NCBI GenBank assembly: GCA_002478865.1
Contig: DLJZ01000007.1
Span: 1-64,000 of the forward strand
DNA: 64,000 nucleotides
DNA from: Hungatella sp. UBA7603
GTDB taxonomy: Bacteria > Bacillota > Clostridia > Lachnospirales > Lachnospiraceae
Reading direction: 5' to 3'
Position numbers and translations under genes: made by a program. This document shows, piece after piece, positions 47,581-56,789 of the stretch. The stretch's first letter is position 1. Each line of letters starts with the position of its first letter. A model generated the notes under the pieces. That model was given only the letters and a program-made list of their open reading frames with translations. It did not search any database and was not told the origin of the DNA.

Positions 47581-48525
47581 ATGATTCGAACGATTGCTGT
47601 CATAGGAGCAGGAACCATGGGCCATGCCATCGCAGGATGCTTTGCTTTATATGGGTATCATGTTTCCATATACGAAAGTTTTGAAGAGGTGCGCAGTACC
47701 TGCATAGAGAAAATCAGGAAACAATATGAATTTCTCCAAGAGGAAGGGGTGATTAATCCAGAAAGGATTGAGAAATCCCTAGCAAATATCGAGACTTTCA
47801 AAGAATTGGAGTGTGCGGTAAAGGATGCGGATTACATCATTGAAGCTATCCCCGAGAGACTAGATTTAAAGCAGGAGCTTTTTGAAAATCTCATCAAGTA
47901 CGCTCCGGCAGATGCCATTATTGCCAGCAACACTTCAAGCATTGCATTTTCCGACCTTACTGCTAAAATGGGGGAAAAGGATAAAGCCAGGATCATGGTA
48001 TGCCACTGGTATAATCCAGCTCATTTGATTCCGCTGGTGGAGTTATCATTTTTTGGAAATATGGCGGAAAGCCGTTACCAAGAGGTAGAAGATCTTTACC
48101 ACTCCATCGAAAAACGGCCGGCTAAGGTTAAAAAAGACATTCCGGGACTTTTGGCCAACCGGATTCAGCAAGGAATCGCAAGAGAGGTATTCTCTCTCAT
48201 GGCCATGGGGGCGGCTGATCCAAAGGATATTGACATTGCTTTGAAATACGGACCAGCATTTCGATATGCCACCACAGGACAGCTTGAGGTGACAGACTTT
48301 GGTGGTCTGGATATCTGGTGTACCGTGGGGGATAATCTTTTATCTGTTATGGACCGGTCAGCGGAGGCAAGCCCGCTTCTTCGGGAAAAGGTTGAGGAAG
48401 GAAAGTTAGGTTTTAAGACGGGAGAAGGGTTCTTTTCTTATCCGGAGGAGAAAAAGCAGGAGATTCAAAATCAGTTTCATAAGCGGTTAATTCGGCAGCT
48501 GCAGGCCAGTAAGAAGTACGATTAA
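47581..48525 (+). CDS. 3-hydroxyacyl-CoA dehydrogenase family; likely 3-hydroxy-5-oxohexanoate dehydrogenase
   Basis: A 314-residue NAD-dependent dehydrogenase. IAVIGAGTMGHAIAG at residues 5-19 binds NAD; ASNTSSIAFSDL and the catalytic His in CHWYNPAHL are typical of the HADH fold. ATG 47581 is preferred over a TTG 27 bases upstream. In isolation it would be called hydroxybutyryl-CoA or carnitine dehydrogenase. Its place with a phloroglucinol reductase-like SDR, a cyclase-family hydrolase and a beta-keto acid cleavage enzyme matches the phloroglucinol cluster of Clostridium scatologenes, where such a protein oxidises (S)-3-hydroxy-5-oxohexanoate to triacetate (3,5-dioxohexanoate). First gene of the operon. 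Confidence 0.85.
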   Translation: MIRTIAVIGAGTMGHAIAGCFALYGYHVSIYESFEEVRSTCIEKIRKQYEFLQEEGVINPERIEKSLANIETFKELECAVKDADYIIEAIPERLDLKQELFENLIKYAPADAIIASNTSSIAFSDLTAKMGEKDKARIMVCHWYNPAHLIPLVELSFFGNMAESRYQEVEDLYHSIEKRPAKVKKDIPGLLANRIQQGIAREVFSLMAMGAADPKDIDIALKYGPAFRYATTGQLEVTDFGGLDIWCTVGDNLLSVMDRSAEASPLLREKVEEGKLGFKTGEGFFSYPEEKKQEIQNQFHKRLIRQLQASKKYD

Positions 48526-48559
48526 AAGCAGCAAAAACAGATAAGACGGAGGGGTAATC

Positions 48560-48907
48560 ATGATAAAGAGAACACTGGGAGAATTAAAAAGCTACAATGC
48601 CCCAGGGCATTTTGGTATGACAGCAATGAGGATTCATGGGAAAGAAGAGACGGGAGCAGAGAAGTTCTGGATGGGTCTGTCCACCTTTTTACCGGGAGGC
48701 GGAGCGGAATATGCCTATGAAGATAATCCCTTAGAGAAGGTTTATTACGTTCTGGAAGGGGAGATGACAGTAACCGACAAAGCAGGAACAAAATATGTCA
48801 TTCATCAAAACGAAAGCATTTCCTTCCTGCCAAATGAAGGACGTTATTTAGTCAATGAATCCAACTGCCCGGCAAGTATGCTGGTCATCATCAATTATCC
48901 ACAATAG
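48560..48907 (+). CDS. Small cupin protein of the phloroglucinol operon
   Basis: A 115-residue single-domain cupin: FLPGGGAEYAYEDNPLEKVYYVLEGEMTV forms motif 1 but with Tyr/Glu/Asn where metal-binding cupins have G-x5-H-x-H, and the second motif FLPNEGRYLVNES also lacks His. So a classic metal site is not present. Its TAG overlaps the ribosome site of the next gene, indicating coupling. Possible roles are binding or tautomerising a ring intermediate, but no function is established to my knowledge. Confidence 0.8.
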   Translation: MIKRTLGELKSYNAPGHFGMTAMRIHGKEETGAEKFWMGLSTFLPGGGAEYAYEDNPLEKVYYVLEGEMTVTDKAGTKYVIHQNESISFLPNEGRYLVNESNCPASMLVIINYPQ

Positions 48908-48922
48908 GAGGGGGAAATCCGT

Positions 48923-49711
48923 ATGGTAAGCAAGGAATTTATGGGGAATTTATTTGATGTATCTGGCAAGGTTGCTCTTGTAACAGGAGCCACAGGAGCT
49001 CTTGGAAAGGCAGTTTCCATCGGCTATGGTCTAGCTGGAATGAAAGTCATGGTCACAGGCCGCAAGGAAGAAACCTGCAAGGCACTTTGTGAGGAGTTAG
49101 TGGCACAGGGGATTCCATGCGCATATTCCACGGGGGACCCGGCTTCGGAAGCAGATGTAATTAAAGTGGTCAACGATACCATCACGGCATTTGGGGAAAT
49201 TAACGTGTTGGTGACGGCAGCAGGATATAACAAGCCTCAGCCGATTGTAGAACAGGATTTATCTACATGGAAGCAGATTATGGATTCCGACGTTCAGGGA
49301 ACCTGGCTTTTCTGCAAATATGTAGGCGAACAGATGATAAAGCAAGGGAAGGGCGGAAAGGTTATTATGGTTTCCTCTGCCCGATCCAAAATGGGCATGG
49401 CAAATTATACAGGTTACTGTACCGCAAAAGGCGGCATTGATTTGATGGCCCAATCTCTGGCCTGTGAGTGGACTGCAAAATACCAAATCAATGTCAACAC
49501 AATCAATCCCACGGTGTTCCGTTCTAACTTGACCGAATGGATGTTTGATCCGGAAAGTGCTGTTTATCAAAATTTCTTAAAGCGCCTTCCCATCGGACGT
49601 CTAGGCGAGCCAGAAGATTTCGTGGGGCCATGCATTTTTCTTGCATCAAAGGCCAGCGATTTCATGACGGGGGCTAATGTAGCCACAGACGGCGGATATT
49701 GGGCCAACTAA
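48923..49711 (+). CDS. SDR-family reductase; likely phloroglucinol reductase
   Basis: A 262-residue short-chain dehydrogenase: [11 protein letters not shown] nucleotide motif (near residue 20), VTAAGYN (in place of NNAG), catalytic Ser in VSSARSK and Tyr-x3-Lys in [10 protein letters not shown], and the C-terminal [14 protein letters not shown]. Phloroglucinol reductases of anaerobes are NADPH-dependent SDRs of this size that dearomatise phloroglucinol to dihydrophloroglucinol. Sequence alone would permit a gluconate-type dehydrogenase; operon context decides. AGGAGGGG site eight bases before ATG. Confidence 0.85.
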   Translation: MVSKEFMGNLFDVSGKVALVTGATGALGKAVSIGYGLAGMKVMVTGRKEETCKALCEELVAQGIPCAYSTGDPASEADVIKVVNDTITAFGEINVLVTAAGYNKPQPIVEQDLSTWKQIMDSDVQGTWLFCKYVGEQMIKQGKGGKVIMVSSARSKMGMANYTGYCTAKGGIDLMAQSLACEWTAKYQINVNTINPTVFRSNLTEWMFDPESAVYQNFLKRLPIGRLGEPEDFVGPCIFLASKASDFMTGANVATDGGYWAN

Positions 49712-49770
49712 TTGTGGCCAAATCATTTGAACATATAAATTATAAAGTGAAATTACGGAGGGAAACACCC

Positions 49771-50706
49771 ATGAGCAAGAAAGTATTCGTAGACTTAACC
49801 CATCCATTTAGTGCCGATATTCCTCGTTGGCCATATTTTGATAAGCCAGTCATCGACAATAAGCACTCCCTGGCAAAGGGTGGTGTTTTAACCCAGTACA
49901 TAGGATGTACCATGCACACTGGAACTCACTGTGACGCACCTAGACATGTCATGGAGAAGGAATTTGACGGAAGACGTGCCCGTTATACTCATGAGATGCC
50001 TGTAGACGCTTATACGGGAGATGCTGTTTGTCTGGAAATTGAAATTGAGGCCTGGGGACTCATCACAGGAAAGCATTTAGAGGATGCATGCAGGAGAGCT
50101 AACATCAAACCGGAAGAACTAGAAGGCATGATTGTCTGCTTAAACACCGGAATGCATCGCAAATTTGACGATTCCAAGGAGTATTACCACTATTCCTGCG
50201 GTACCGGCATTGAAGCTGGAAAATGGTTTGTAGAGCACAAGGTAAAATGCGTCGCCATGGATATGCAGGCTTTAGACCATCCCCTTCACACCGCCATGGG
50301 CAACAACGGTATGACAAGAATGAATTTAGTAGGTGCTTCTGGAAGACCGATTACCGAGGAATACATTGAGAAGTTTGGTGAAGAGGCCTATGCAGAATTT
50401 GATAAGGAATTATACATAAAGCTTCACGGCCAGGAAGCCTATGATAAGAAATTTGGTGAACTGGAAGAAATTGGCTGCTGGGGTACCTGGGAGCCATGCC
50501 ATAAGGAAATGCTGGGACATGGCATTGTAGGTGTGGAGAACTTAGGCGGCAACTTAGACAAAGTTTCCGGAAAAAGATTCCGTTTCTACTGCTTCCCTCT
50601 TCGCTGGTACTTAGGTGACGGTTCCATGGCCCGTTGTGCGGCAGAAATCGATGAGGATGATCTAAACGATGTTCCTGAAAGAACCTATCAGTATGGAGGA
50701 TTTTAA
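49771..50706 (+). CDS. Cyclase-family hydrolase; likely dihydrophloroglucinol cyclohydrolase
   Basis: A 311-residue metal-dependent hydrolase of the cyclase/kynurenine formamidase superfamily, with the signature H-x-G-T-H-x-D-x-P-x-H (MHTGTHCDAPRHV, near residue 48). It is longer than formamidases (about 210 residues), with a C-terminal extension (RFRFYCFPLRWYLGDGSMARCAAEID). In the phloroglucinol pathway this family member hydrolytically opens dihydrophloroglucinol to (S)-3-hydroxy-5-oxohexanoate, the key C-C cleavage. GGAGGG site eight bases upstream of ATG 49771. The next gene starts one base after its stop. Confidence 0.87.
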   Translation: MSKKVFVDLTHPFSADIPRWPYFDKPVIDNKHSLAKGGVLTQYIGCTMHTGTHCDAPRHVMEKEFDGRRARYTHEMPVDAYTGDAVCLEIEIEAWGLITGKHLEDACRRANIKPEELEGMIVCLNTGMHRKFDDSKEYYHYSCGTGIEAGKWFVEHKVKCVAMDMQALDHPLHTAMGNNGMTRMNLVGASGRPITEEYIEKFGEEAYAEFDKELYIKLHGQEAYDKKFGELEEIGCWGTWEPCHKEMLGHGIVGVENLGGNLDKVSGKRFRFYCFPLRWYLGDGSMARCAAEIDEDDLNDVPERTYQYGGF

Positions 50707-50707
50707 A

Positions 50708-51541
50708 ATGGGAGATCTGAGCAATAAGGTGATTCTGACCGTAGCGACTACGGGAGCTTGGCCAACGAAGGAAATCACCCCATACGTGCCAATTCAGCCC
50801 GCAGAGATTGCAGAAGAAGTTTACGCCTGTTGGAAAGCTGGAGCCTCCATGGCACACATTCACGTAAGGGATGACGAAGCAAGAGCTTCTATGGATTACA
50901 ATAAATTTGAAGAGACTGTCCGTCTCATCCGCGCCAAGAAGGATTGTGATATTGTCTTAAATTTAACAACCTCCGGAGGAATTGGATTAGATGACGAAAT
51001 GAGAATCAAGCCTTTTAAAGAATTAAAACCGGAGCTGGCTTCCTATGACTGCGGTTCTATGAACTGGCAGAATAACTGCGTTTTTGAGAACAGTCCTGCT
51101 TTTTTAGAGAAACTTGGCAACACCATGCAAGAGGCGGGTGTAAAACCTGAAATTGAAATTTTCGATGTCGGCATGATCTACAATGCTCTTTATTACTTGA
51201 AAAAGGGTGTCCTAAAAGCCCCTCTCCATTTTCAGTTCGTGTTAGGTGCGGCAGGAGGAATGACTGCTACCGTAGACAACCTGGTTTATTTGAAAAATCT
51301 GATTCCAGAGGGTTCCACCTGGAGCGCTCTTGGGATTGGGAAAGGCCACCTTTCCATTCTATACACTGCTCTGGCACTTGGAGGAAATATCCGTGTGGGA
51401 ATGGAAGATAACATCATGTACAGCAGGGGTGAGCTGGCAAAGTCCAATGTGGAATTTGTAGAGCGGGCAAAGCGCATCATCCATGAATTTGGCAAAGAGG
51501 TTGCCACACCAGAGGAAACAAGACAGATCCTTGGGGTGTAG
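50708..51541 (+). CDS. Beta-keto acid cleavage enzyme; likely triacetate acetoacetate-lyase
   Basis: A 277-residue BKACE (former DUF849) enzyme. Zinc ligands His50 and His52 in HIHVRDD, the ASYDCGSMNW block and the Glu in GGNIRVGMEDN are all in place. BKACEs condense a beta-keto acid with acetyl-CoA to give acetoacetate plus a new acyl-CoA. With triacetate this yields acetoacetate and acetoacetyl-CoA, as shown for the C. scatologenes enzyme. Alternatives by family would be 3-keto-5-aminohexanoate or dehydrocarnitine cleavage, but no lysine or carnitine genes are near. ATG 50708 follows GGAGG and overlaps the end region of the preceding gene. Confidence 0.88.
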   Translation: MGDLSNKVILTVATTGAWPTKEITPYVPIQPAEIAEEVYACWKAGASMAHIHVRDDEARASMDYNKFEETVRLIRAKKDCDIVLNLTTSGGIGLDDEMRIKPFKELKPELASYDCGSMNWQNNCVFENSPAFLEKLGNTMQEAGVKPEIEIFDVGMIYNALYYLKKGVLKAPLHFQFVLGAAGGMTATVDNLVYLKNLIPEGSTWSALGIGKGHLSILYTALALGGNIRVGMEDNIMYSRGELAKSNVEFVERAKRIIHEFGKEVATPEETRQILGV

Positions 51542-51562
51542 TAAGGGGAGGAAAAAGGGAAA

Positions 51563-52741
51563 ATGAGAGAAGTCGTTATCGTAAGTGCTGCCCGGACAGC
51601 CATTGGCAGCTTTGGCGGCAGTCTTGCTTCCATTCCAGCGGTGGATTTAGGAGCCACGGCTGCAAAGGGCGCGATAGAACGGGCTGGAATCAATCCAGAA
51701 CAAATTGATGAAATCATTATAGGAAATGTATTGAGCGCAGGCTTGGGACAAAACGTGGCACGTCAGATATCCTTAAAGGCAGGAGTGCCAGTTGAGGTTC
51801 CCGCCATGGGAATAAGCAAGGTCTGTGGATCAGGCTTAAGAGCAATTACCCTGGCTGCTCAGATTATTAAGGCTGGAGATGCCGATATAATACTGGCAGG
51901 TGGAGCGGAGAGCATGTCAAGTGCACCCTATGTCTTAAAAAATCACCGGTTTGGTCACAAGATGGGAAATGAAACCATGGTGGACACCATGATTCAGGAC
52001 GGACTTTGGGATGCATATAATGATTACCACATGGGCGTCACTGCAGAAAACATTGCGAATCGGTACAAAATAACAAGACAAGAACAGGATGCTTTTTCAG
52101 CAGAAAGCCAGCAAAGGGCTCAAAAAGCGATAGAAGCAGGTCGATTTAAAGAAGAGATCGTGCCGGTCCCAATCCCCGTAAAAAAAGGGGAGCCAAAGGT
52201 TTTTGACACCGATGAATTTCCACGGTTTGGAACTACTGAGGAAACTCTTTTAAAGCTTCGCCCCTCTTTTGCTAAGGAAGGAACCGTCACAGCGGGCAAT
52301 GCTTCCGGCTTAAACGATGGAGCAGCTATGGTGATTCTCTGCTCCAAAGAAAAGGCTGAGGAATTAGGGTTACCGATTATGGCACGAATCACAGGCTATG
52401 GCTCCGCAGGCGTGGAACCTGAGGTCATGGGCCTCGGTGTTATTCCGGCTGCGACACTTGCCATGAAGCATGCTGGAATTACTGCTAGAGAGCTTGATTT
52501 GGCAGAAGCGAACGAAGCATTTGCAGCCCAGGCCATTGCAGTATGCCGTGATTTAGGTCTTGACCCATCAAAGACCAATGTGAATGGAGGAGCCATTGCC
52601 TTAGGTCATCCAATTGGTGCTTCTGGTGCAAGAATTCTGACCACTCTTCTCTATGAGATGGAGAAACGGGATGTAAAAAAAGGCCTTGCCACTTTATGCA
52701 TTGGCGGCGGCATGGGAACAGCAATCGTAGTGGAACGATAG
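51563..52741 (+). CDS. Acetyl-CoA acetyltransferase (thiolase)
   Basis: A 392-residue biosynthetic/degradative thiolase with Cys88 ([11 protein letters not shown]), [11 protein letters not shown] (His) and CIGGGMG (second Cys). In this operon it would cleave acetoacetyl-CoA with CoA into two acetyl-CoA, finishing the conversion of phloroglucinol carbon. It follows the cleavage enzyme by 21 bases behind a GGGGAGG site. Confidence 0.95.
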   Translation: MREVVIVSAARTAIGSFGGSLASIPAVDLGATAAKGAIERAGINPEQIDEIIIGNVLSAGLGQNVARQISLKAGVPVEVPAMGISKVCGSGLRAITLAAQIIKAGDADIILAGGAESMSSAPYVLKNHRFGHKMGNETMVDTMIQDGLWDAYNDYHMGVTAENIANRYKITRQEQDAFSAESQQRAQKAIEAGRFKEEIVPVPIPVKKGEPKVFDTDEFPRFGTTEETLLKLRPSFAKEGTVTAGNASGLNDGAAMVILCSKEKAEELGLPIMARITGYGSAGVEPEVMGLGVIPAATLAMKHAGITARELDLAEANEAFAAQAIAVCRDLGLDPSKTNVNGGAIALGHPIGASGARILTTLLYEMEKRDVKKGLATLCIGGGMGTAIVVER

Positions 52742-52752
52742 GAGGAATGCGC

Positions 52753-53412
52753 ATGAGAAAAGTTTCGCCCCAGGAAGCGGTTGCTTCCATCAACGACGGA
52801 GCCGTAGTCATGATTGGAGGTTTCATGTCAAATGGAACCCCGGAAATCCTGATTGATGCGCTGATAGAGAAGAACCTAAAGAATTTAACAATTATTGCAA
52901 ATGATGGAGGAACGCTTGACACAGGAATTGGCCGTCTCATCAAAACGGGAGCGGTCAGCCGTCTGATCGCTTCCCACATTGGCTTAAACCCGCTCACAGG
53001 ACAGCTCATGAACGAAGGAAGAATGGCGGTGCAGCTTGTGCCACAGGGGACCCTTGCAGAGCAGATCCGTGCGGGGGGAGCAGGTCTTGGCGGTGTACTG
53101 ACCCCCACGGGACTGGGGACAGAGATTGAAGAGGGAAAACAGGTGATTGATGTGGATGGAACAAACTTTATCCTTGAAAAGCCCTTAAAAGCCGATTTCG
53201 CTCTCATACGTGCCTCTGTTGCCGATGAAAAGGGCAATTTGTTTTACCGGGCAACCACCAGAAATTTTAATCCCATGATGGCAACGGCAGCAGAAACAGT
53301 CATTGCCGCGGCCGAAGAGATTGTGGCAGTAGGAGATATTTTGGCGGAAAGTGTTGCCACGCCAGGGATATTTGTGGACTTTCTTGTAGGAGGTGAACCT
53401 TATGTCGATTAA
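52753..53412 (+). CDS. 3-oxoacid CoA-transferase, subunit A
   Basis: A 219-residue CoA-transferase alpha subunit: AVASINDGAVVMIGGFMSNGTPEILIDALIEKN and GVLTPTGLGTEIEEGKQVI. It pairs with the downstream beta subunit, with which it overlaps by 11 bases. Together they would activate acetoacetate to acetoacetyl-CoA using acetyl-CoA or butyryl-CoA (AtoDA/CtfAB type). ATG 52753 is seven bases from GGAGG; another ATG at 52747 is too close. Confidence 0.94.
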   Translation: MRKVSPQEAVASINDGAVVMIGGFMSNGTPEILIDALIEKNLKNLTIIANDGGTLDTGIGRLIKTGAVSRLIASHIGLNPLTGQLMNEGRMAVQLVPQGTLAEQIRAGGAGLGGVLTPTGLGTEIEEGKQVIDVDGTNFILEKPLKADFALIRASVADEKGNLFYRATTRNFNPMMATAAETVIAAAEEIVAVGDILAESVATPGIFVDFLVGGEPYVD

Positions 53413-54049
53413 AGAGAAGATTGCCAGACGTGTGGCAAAGGAATTAAACGACGGGGATGTGGTAAATCTTGGAATTGGACTTCCCACAATGGTCGCCGAT
53501 TACATACCAGATGGAATGACGATTCACCTCCAGTCTGAGAATGGAATCCTTGGCATGGGACCTGTGCCTGGAGCCGATGTCTACGATTCCAATATTGTCA
53601 ATGCAGGCGGAAAACCTGTAACGGTGGAGCATGGAGCCAGCTATTTTGACAGTGCATTTTCCTTTGCCATCATCCGCGGCGGGCACGTTAACGTGACCGT
53701 ACTGGGAGCTTTACAGGTGGACCAGCAGGGCAGTCTTGCCAGCCACATCATTCCCGGTAAAATGGTTCCGGGTATGGGGGGAGCCATGGATCTGGTTACA
53801 GGCTCCAAAAAGGTAATTATTGCCATGACCCACACAGCAAAGGACGGGTCCCCCAAGATTTTAAACAACATCACACTGCCCCCGACTGCTATCTGCAAGG
53901 TTCATCAAATTGTGACGGAACTTGCTGTCATCGAAGTGACGAAGGAAGGTCTTGTCCTTAAGGAGGTATCCGTGGATACGACACCAGAAGAGGTGGCAGC
54001 AAAAACGGAAGCGCCTCTTATTATGGCTGAAAACATTGGGCACTTTTAA
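53402..54049 (+). CDS. 3-oxoacid CoA-transferase, subunit B
   Basis: A 215-residue beta subunit carrying the catalytic Glu46 in SENGILG and the GASYFDSAFSFAIIRGGHVNVTVLGALQVD block. It starts at 53402 inside the end of the alpha gene, behind GGAGGTG. It is the last gene of the core phloroglucinol operon; the next gene lies 146 bases downstream and may have its own promoter. Confidence 0.94.
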   Translation: MSIKEKIARRVAKELNDGDVVNLGIGLPTMVADYIPDGMTIHLQSENGILGMGPVPGADVYDSNIVNAGGKPVTVEHGASYFDSAFSFAIIRGGHVNVTVLGALQVDQQGSLASHIIPGKMVPGMGGAMDLVTGSKKVIIAMTHTAKDGSPKILNNITLPPTAICKVHQIVTELAVIEVTKEGLVLKEVSVDTTPEEVAAKTEAPLIMAENIGHF

Positions 54050-54195
54050 TATAAAAATATTAAGCCCTGAATGATTTATTTTATATTCATTGGGGGTTGA
54101 AGATTATTACAAAATGAATTATATATAGTTTAAATGAAAGTATTGGGGCAGTTATTTAATAAGCAATTAAAAAGCAAAGGACAGGAGTTAAAAAG

Positions 54196-54990
54196 ATGGG
54201 AAAAAAAGTTGGCGTAAGCCAGGAAGAAAAGAACTTATCGTATTATAAATTTTTCGAACGCCCTCTAGCTGAAATTCCAGAGGAAAAGCTTGTCATCTTA
54301 AAAGAGGACCAAGGAGACAAAAAAACGGGAGTGCCATTTGAACAAAGAAACCTCTATCTTGCTGGAAATGACGAGGAATATTGTCAGAGCGGCTATGGTG
54401 TCCATGAGGATGGAACAGGCTACGTGTGCAATACCACCTACATGCCCGGCGTAACAGGAGAGATGCTTGATTGGTGGTTCCCATGGCAGAGTGTAGGTTC
54501 CGACCTACGCTACAAAATCTGGGACCCGGAGGATCATTATTTTTCCAGGGCTGACCGTGCAGATTACGTCTGTGACCCTGAAGTACCAATGAAGGAGAAA
54601 ACCTGGGGGGTCAACCACTATATAATGGAAGATATTGGACCCGGCCCTGAATTCCTTAAGCTATGCTTTAAAAGTCCGTCTGATTTCGGTTATGATCCTT
54701 CCATCGTTGGAAGCAAAGCATGTGAATCAATGGTTTGTGCCATCGGAGAGAGCACCTGCGCCGCTGCTATGACTCACAAATGGTACCCATATAAAGAAGG
54801 GATTATGTTCTGCTCCCGTTTCTGGATCGGCTTTAAGCTGGAAAATGGAATCATAAAGAAAGCCCTGCCCGAAGGCGTAAAAATCCCGGAAATCGTTCCA
54901 AAGGGTCTCTTTGCACACAACATAAAGGAATTTACCAACTTAGCCGCCATTTTGCCAGACGTGTATGCACAAAACAAAGATATTTTTTAA
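54196..54990 (+). CDS. PhlG-like hydrolase; likely phloretin or acylphloroglucinol hydrolase
   Basis: A 264-residue zinc hydrolase of the DAPG hydrolase (PhlG) family, which also contains the phloretin hydrolase of Eubacterium ramulus. These enzymes cut the C-C bond between an acyl group and a phloroglucinol ring. Candidate zinc ligands are His114 (DPEDHYF), Glu145 (IMEDIG), His241 and Glu245 (AHNIKEF). Their spacing (31 and 4) equals that of His129/Glu160 and His270/Glu274 as I recall for PhlG. Its position directly after the phloroglucinol operon fits release of phloroglucinol from phloretin or a similar ketone. AGGAG site before ATG. Confidence 0.87.
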   Translation: MGKKVGVSQEEKNLSYYKFFERPLAEIPEEKLVILKEDQGDKKTGVPFEQRNLYLAGNDEEYCQSGYGVHEDGTGYVCNTTYMPGVTGEMLDWWFPWQSVGSDLRYKIWDPEDHYFSRADRADYVCDPEVPMKEKTWGVNHYIMEDIGPGPEFLKLCFKSPSDFGYDPSIVGSKACESMVCAIGESTCAAAMTHKWYPYKEGIMFCSRFWIGFKLENGIIKKALPEGVKIPEIVPKGLFAHNIKEFTNLAAILPDVYAQNKDIF

Positions 54991-55049
54991 AAACTAATAG
55001 TGAATGGCCATTGAGAACAAGCTGGTGGTCAAGCCTAAGACTGGTAATG

Positions 55050-56570
55050 TTATAGGTAATCCAATATCCGAAAGGAAAACTCATAGGAAAAAAGAATCTG
55101 TGCATTGGAAGGATCAAATTCTGTCAAGTCTCCGATTTTACCAATGCGATAAAAAAAGGTGCTTTTATGAATATGCAGGTAATTGGAAGTATTTAAGGCA
55201 TTGCGGTTATTTAGAAAATAAGCTTTCAGCGTTTTCATGTATTCTGTATTATTTTCCTGGTCATAGTTTTGAAGAAACAAAAGATCTGGATGAATGAGGG
55301 TCTCAGCATTAATGTCATTTTGAGAGGCTTCTAGGAGATGGTTTAAATAATTGTCTTCATAATTGAGGCAGCGCTCCTTCATAATACATTTTTTGCTTTT
55401 CAGCAGAAACATTACCTGGTTATAATAACGCCAGGTGTCCAGAATTTGTTCGAACCGAAAACTGATTGCAATATTAATCTGGTTCAGCTGAAGAAAATGA
55501 GACAGTTTATGTTTGTCAATTGACTGGTAAGGGTCCTTGTAGTTACTGGTGTGCAAAAGGATCAAAGTACCTTTATAAAAGAAAGCCATGCTGCGCTTAA
55601 AAATTCCTGACAACTGGTCAATATAGTAATTAGGGTTCAACTGGTGATTGGAAAAACCATGAAAGGTGAAGCCCAGCACCCAAAAATACTGGTAAAAGGG
55701 TTCCCCCAGCTGTGCCATGTGCCGGGCTGCGATGTTCTCGCTGTGCAGATTCTGTTCGATCAGGTCGGTTAAGAAACACTCATATTTAAGACCTGTTTTT
55801 TCTGCATAACACTCAGCTTTTTGCATTTCCAGGGAGAGTAACTTGGATAATTTCATGGCAAAGTTACTGTCAGCAGGTTCAAAAGGGCGGTAGAGGGAGC
55901 TTATACATAAGTATCCGACTGCGGCACGTCTGATATGAATGCTGCAAAACAGATAAGAGATTCCGGGGGAATCATCAATATCTACAATGATGGGAGAAAA
56001 AGAGGTGAATATATGTTGAAGAACCTCTTTTTCTTGCATATTCCGAATAAACTTGCTTTTCAAATATAATCTATCGTTATACATATCAAATTTATCATCA
56101 AAATAATCTTTAGGGCTGGAGGCAAGGACGGAAAAGCTTGTGGTACATAATGTTATAGGATTTTTCAGATATGACCTTGCAGTGTCAAGCATACTCTGGT
56201 ACCCATAACCAGCCTGTAATACATGAAATACTTCATCTATCTTTAAATCTGCCTTACGACAATCATATAATTCCTGCTGTATGCAGTTTAAGACCGCAAA
56301 AGGATCCAAGCTCTGATTGATGTACAAACCGTTTGTGTTTCCACTCTCTCGAGGGCAGCCCAGCAAAAGAATGCAGTCTTTCGAGTGGAGAGGATGAAAA
56401 TCCTCATAGTTTCCTATGTACAGGGTATCAGAATCAAGCTGCTGTAGATTGTCATAAGCAGGCAACAGATAATGAACGCTTTCAACCCGCTGGTCAGATA
56501 GAATAGGTCCGTGGATCTGGACCTGAAATTTATCTTGTATCATTTGTAATATATTTTTTAAACAAGCCAT
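55050..56570 (-). CDS. PucR/CdaR-type transcriptional regulator
   Basis: A 506-residue regulator. The C-terminal PucR-type helix-turn-helix is clear: YMKTLKAYFLNNRNALNTSNYLHIHKSTFFYRIGKI. The middle part (about 130-290) has GAF-like features (LCTTSFSVLASS, YLFCSIHIRRAAVGYLCI). Starts behind AAGGAG. It is convergent with the PhlG-like gene and divergent from the four-gene redox operon, which it probably activates in response to an aromatic or flavonoid compound. Confidence 0.85.
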   Translation of the reverse strand: MACLKNILQMIQDKFQVQIHGPILSDQRVESVHYLLPAYDNLQQLDSDTLYIGNYEDFHPLHSKDCILLLGCPRESGNTNGLYINQSLDPFAVLNCIQQELYDCRKADLKIDEVFHVLQAGYGYQSMLDTARSYLKNPITLCTTSFSVLASSPKDYFDDKFDMYNDRLYLKSKFIRNMQEKEVLQHIFTSFSPIIVDIDDSPGISYLFCSIHIRRAAVGYLCISSLYRPFEPADSNFAMKLSKLLSLEMQKAECYAEKTGLKYECFLTDLIEQNLHSENIAARHMAQLGEPFYQYFWVLGFTFHGFSNHQLNPNYYIDQLSGIFKRSMAFFYKGTLILLHTSNYKDPYQSIDKHKLSHFLQLNQINIAISFRFEQILDTWRYYNQVMFLLKSKKCIMKERCLNYEDNYLNHLLEASQNDINAETLIHPDLLFLQNYDQENNTEYMKTLKAYFLNNRNALNTSNYLHIHKSTFFYRIGKIGDLTEFDPSNAQILFSYEFSFRILDYL

Positions 56571-56735
56571 TTTAACTCCTTTTTATTTGTTAAGACAAAT
56601 GTAGGAAATAATCCCATTGATATGAGAAAATAATTCTATAACTGTAGGAAGCTTCTTCTAATATGATGTGTTATTATTTTAACAAGTAGGAAAAGCCTAT
56701 ATTTTATAGATATTTATAGAACAAAGGCTTTTTGT

Positions 56736-56752
56736 AATCATTTTCAATGATT
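56736..56752. promoter_or_regulatory. Inverted repeat upstream of the redox operon
   Basis: AATCATT-TTC-AATGATT, a perfect 7-base dyad 38 bases before the flavodoxin-like gene and 166 bases from the PucR-type gene. Candidate regulator binding site. Confidence 0.5.
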
Positions 56753-56789
56753 GTACTAAAATTCAGAAGAAAAGAAAAGGAGAATATTC

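Noticed and set aside
47581..51541. Carnitine degradation (dehydrogenase plus BKACE)
   Set aside because: These two families do occur in carnitine catabolism, but the SDR, cyclase-family hydrolase and PhlG-like neighbours fit phloroglucinol much better.
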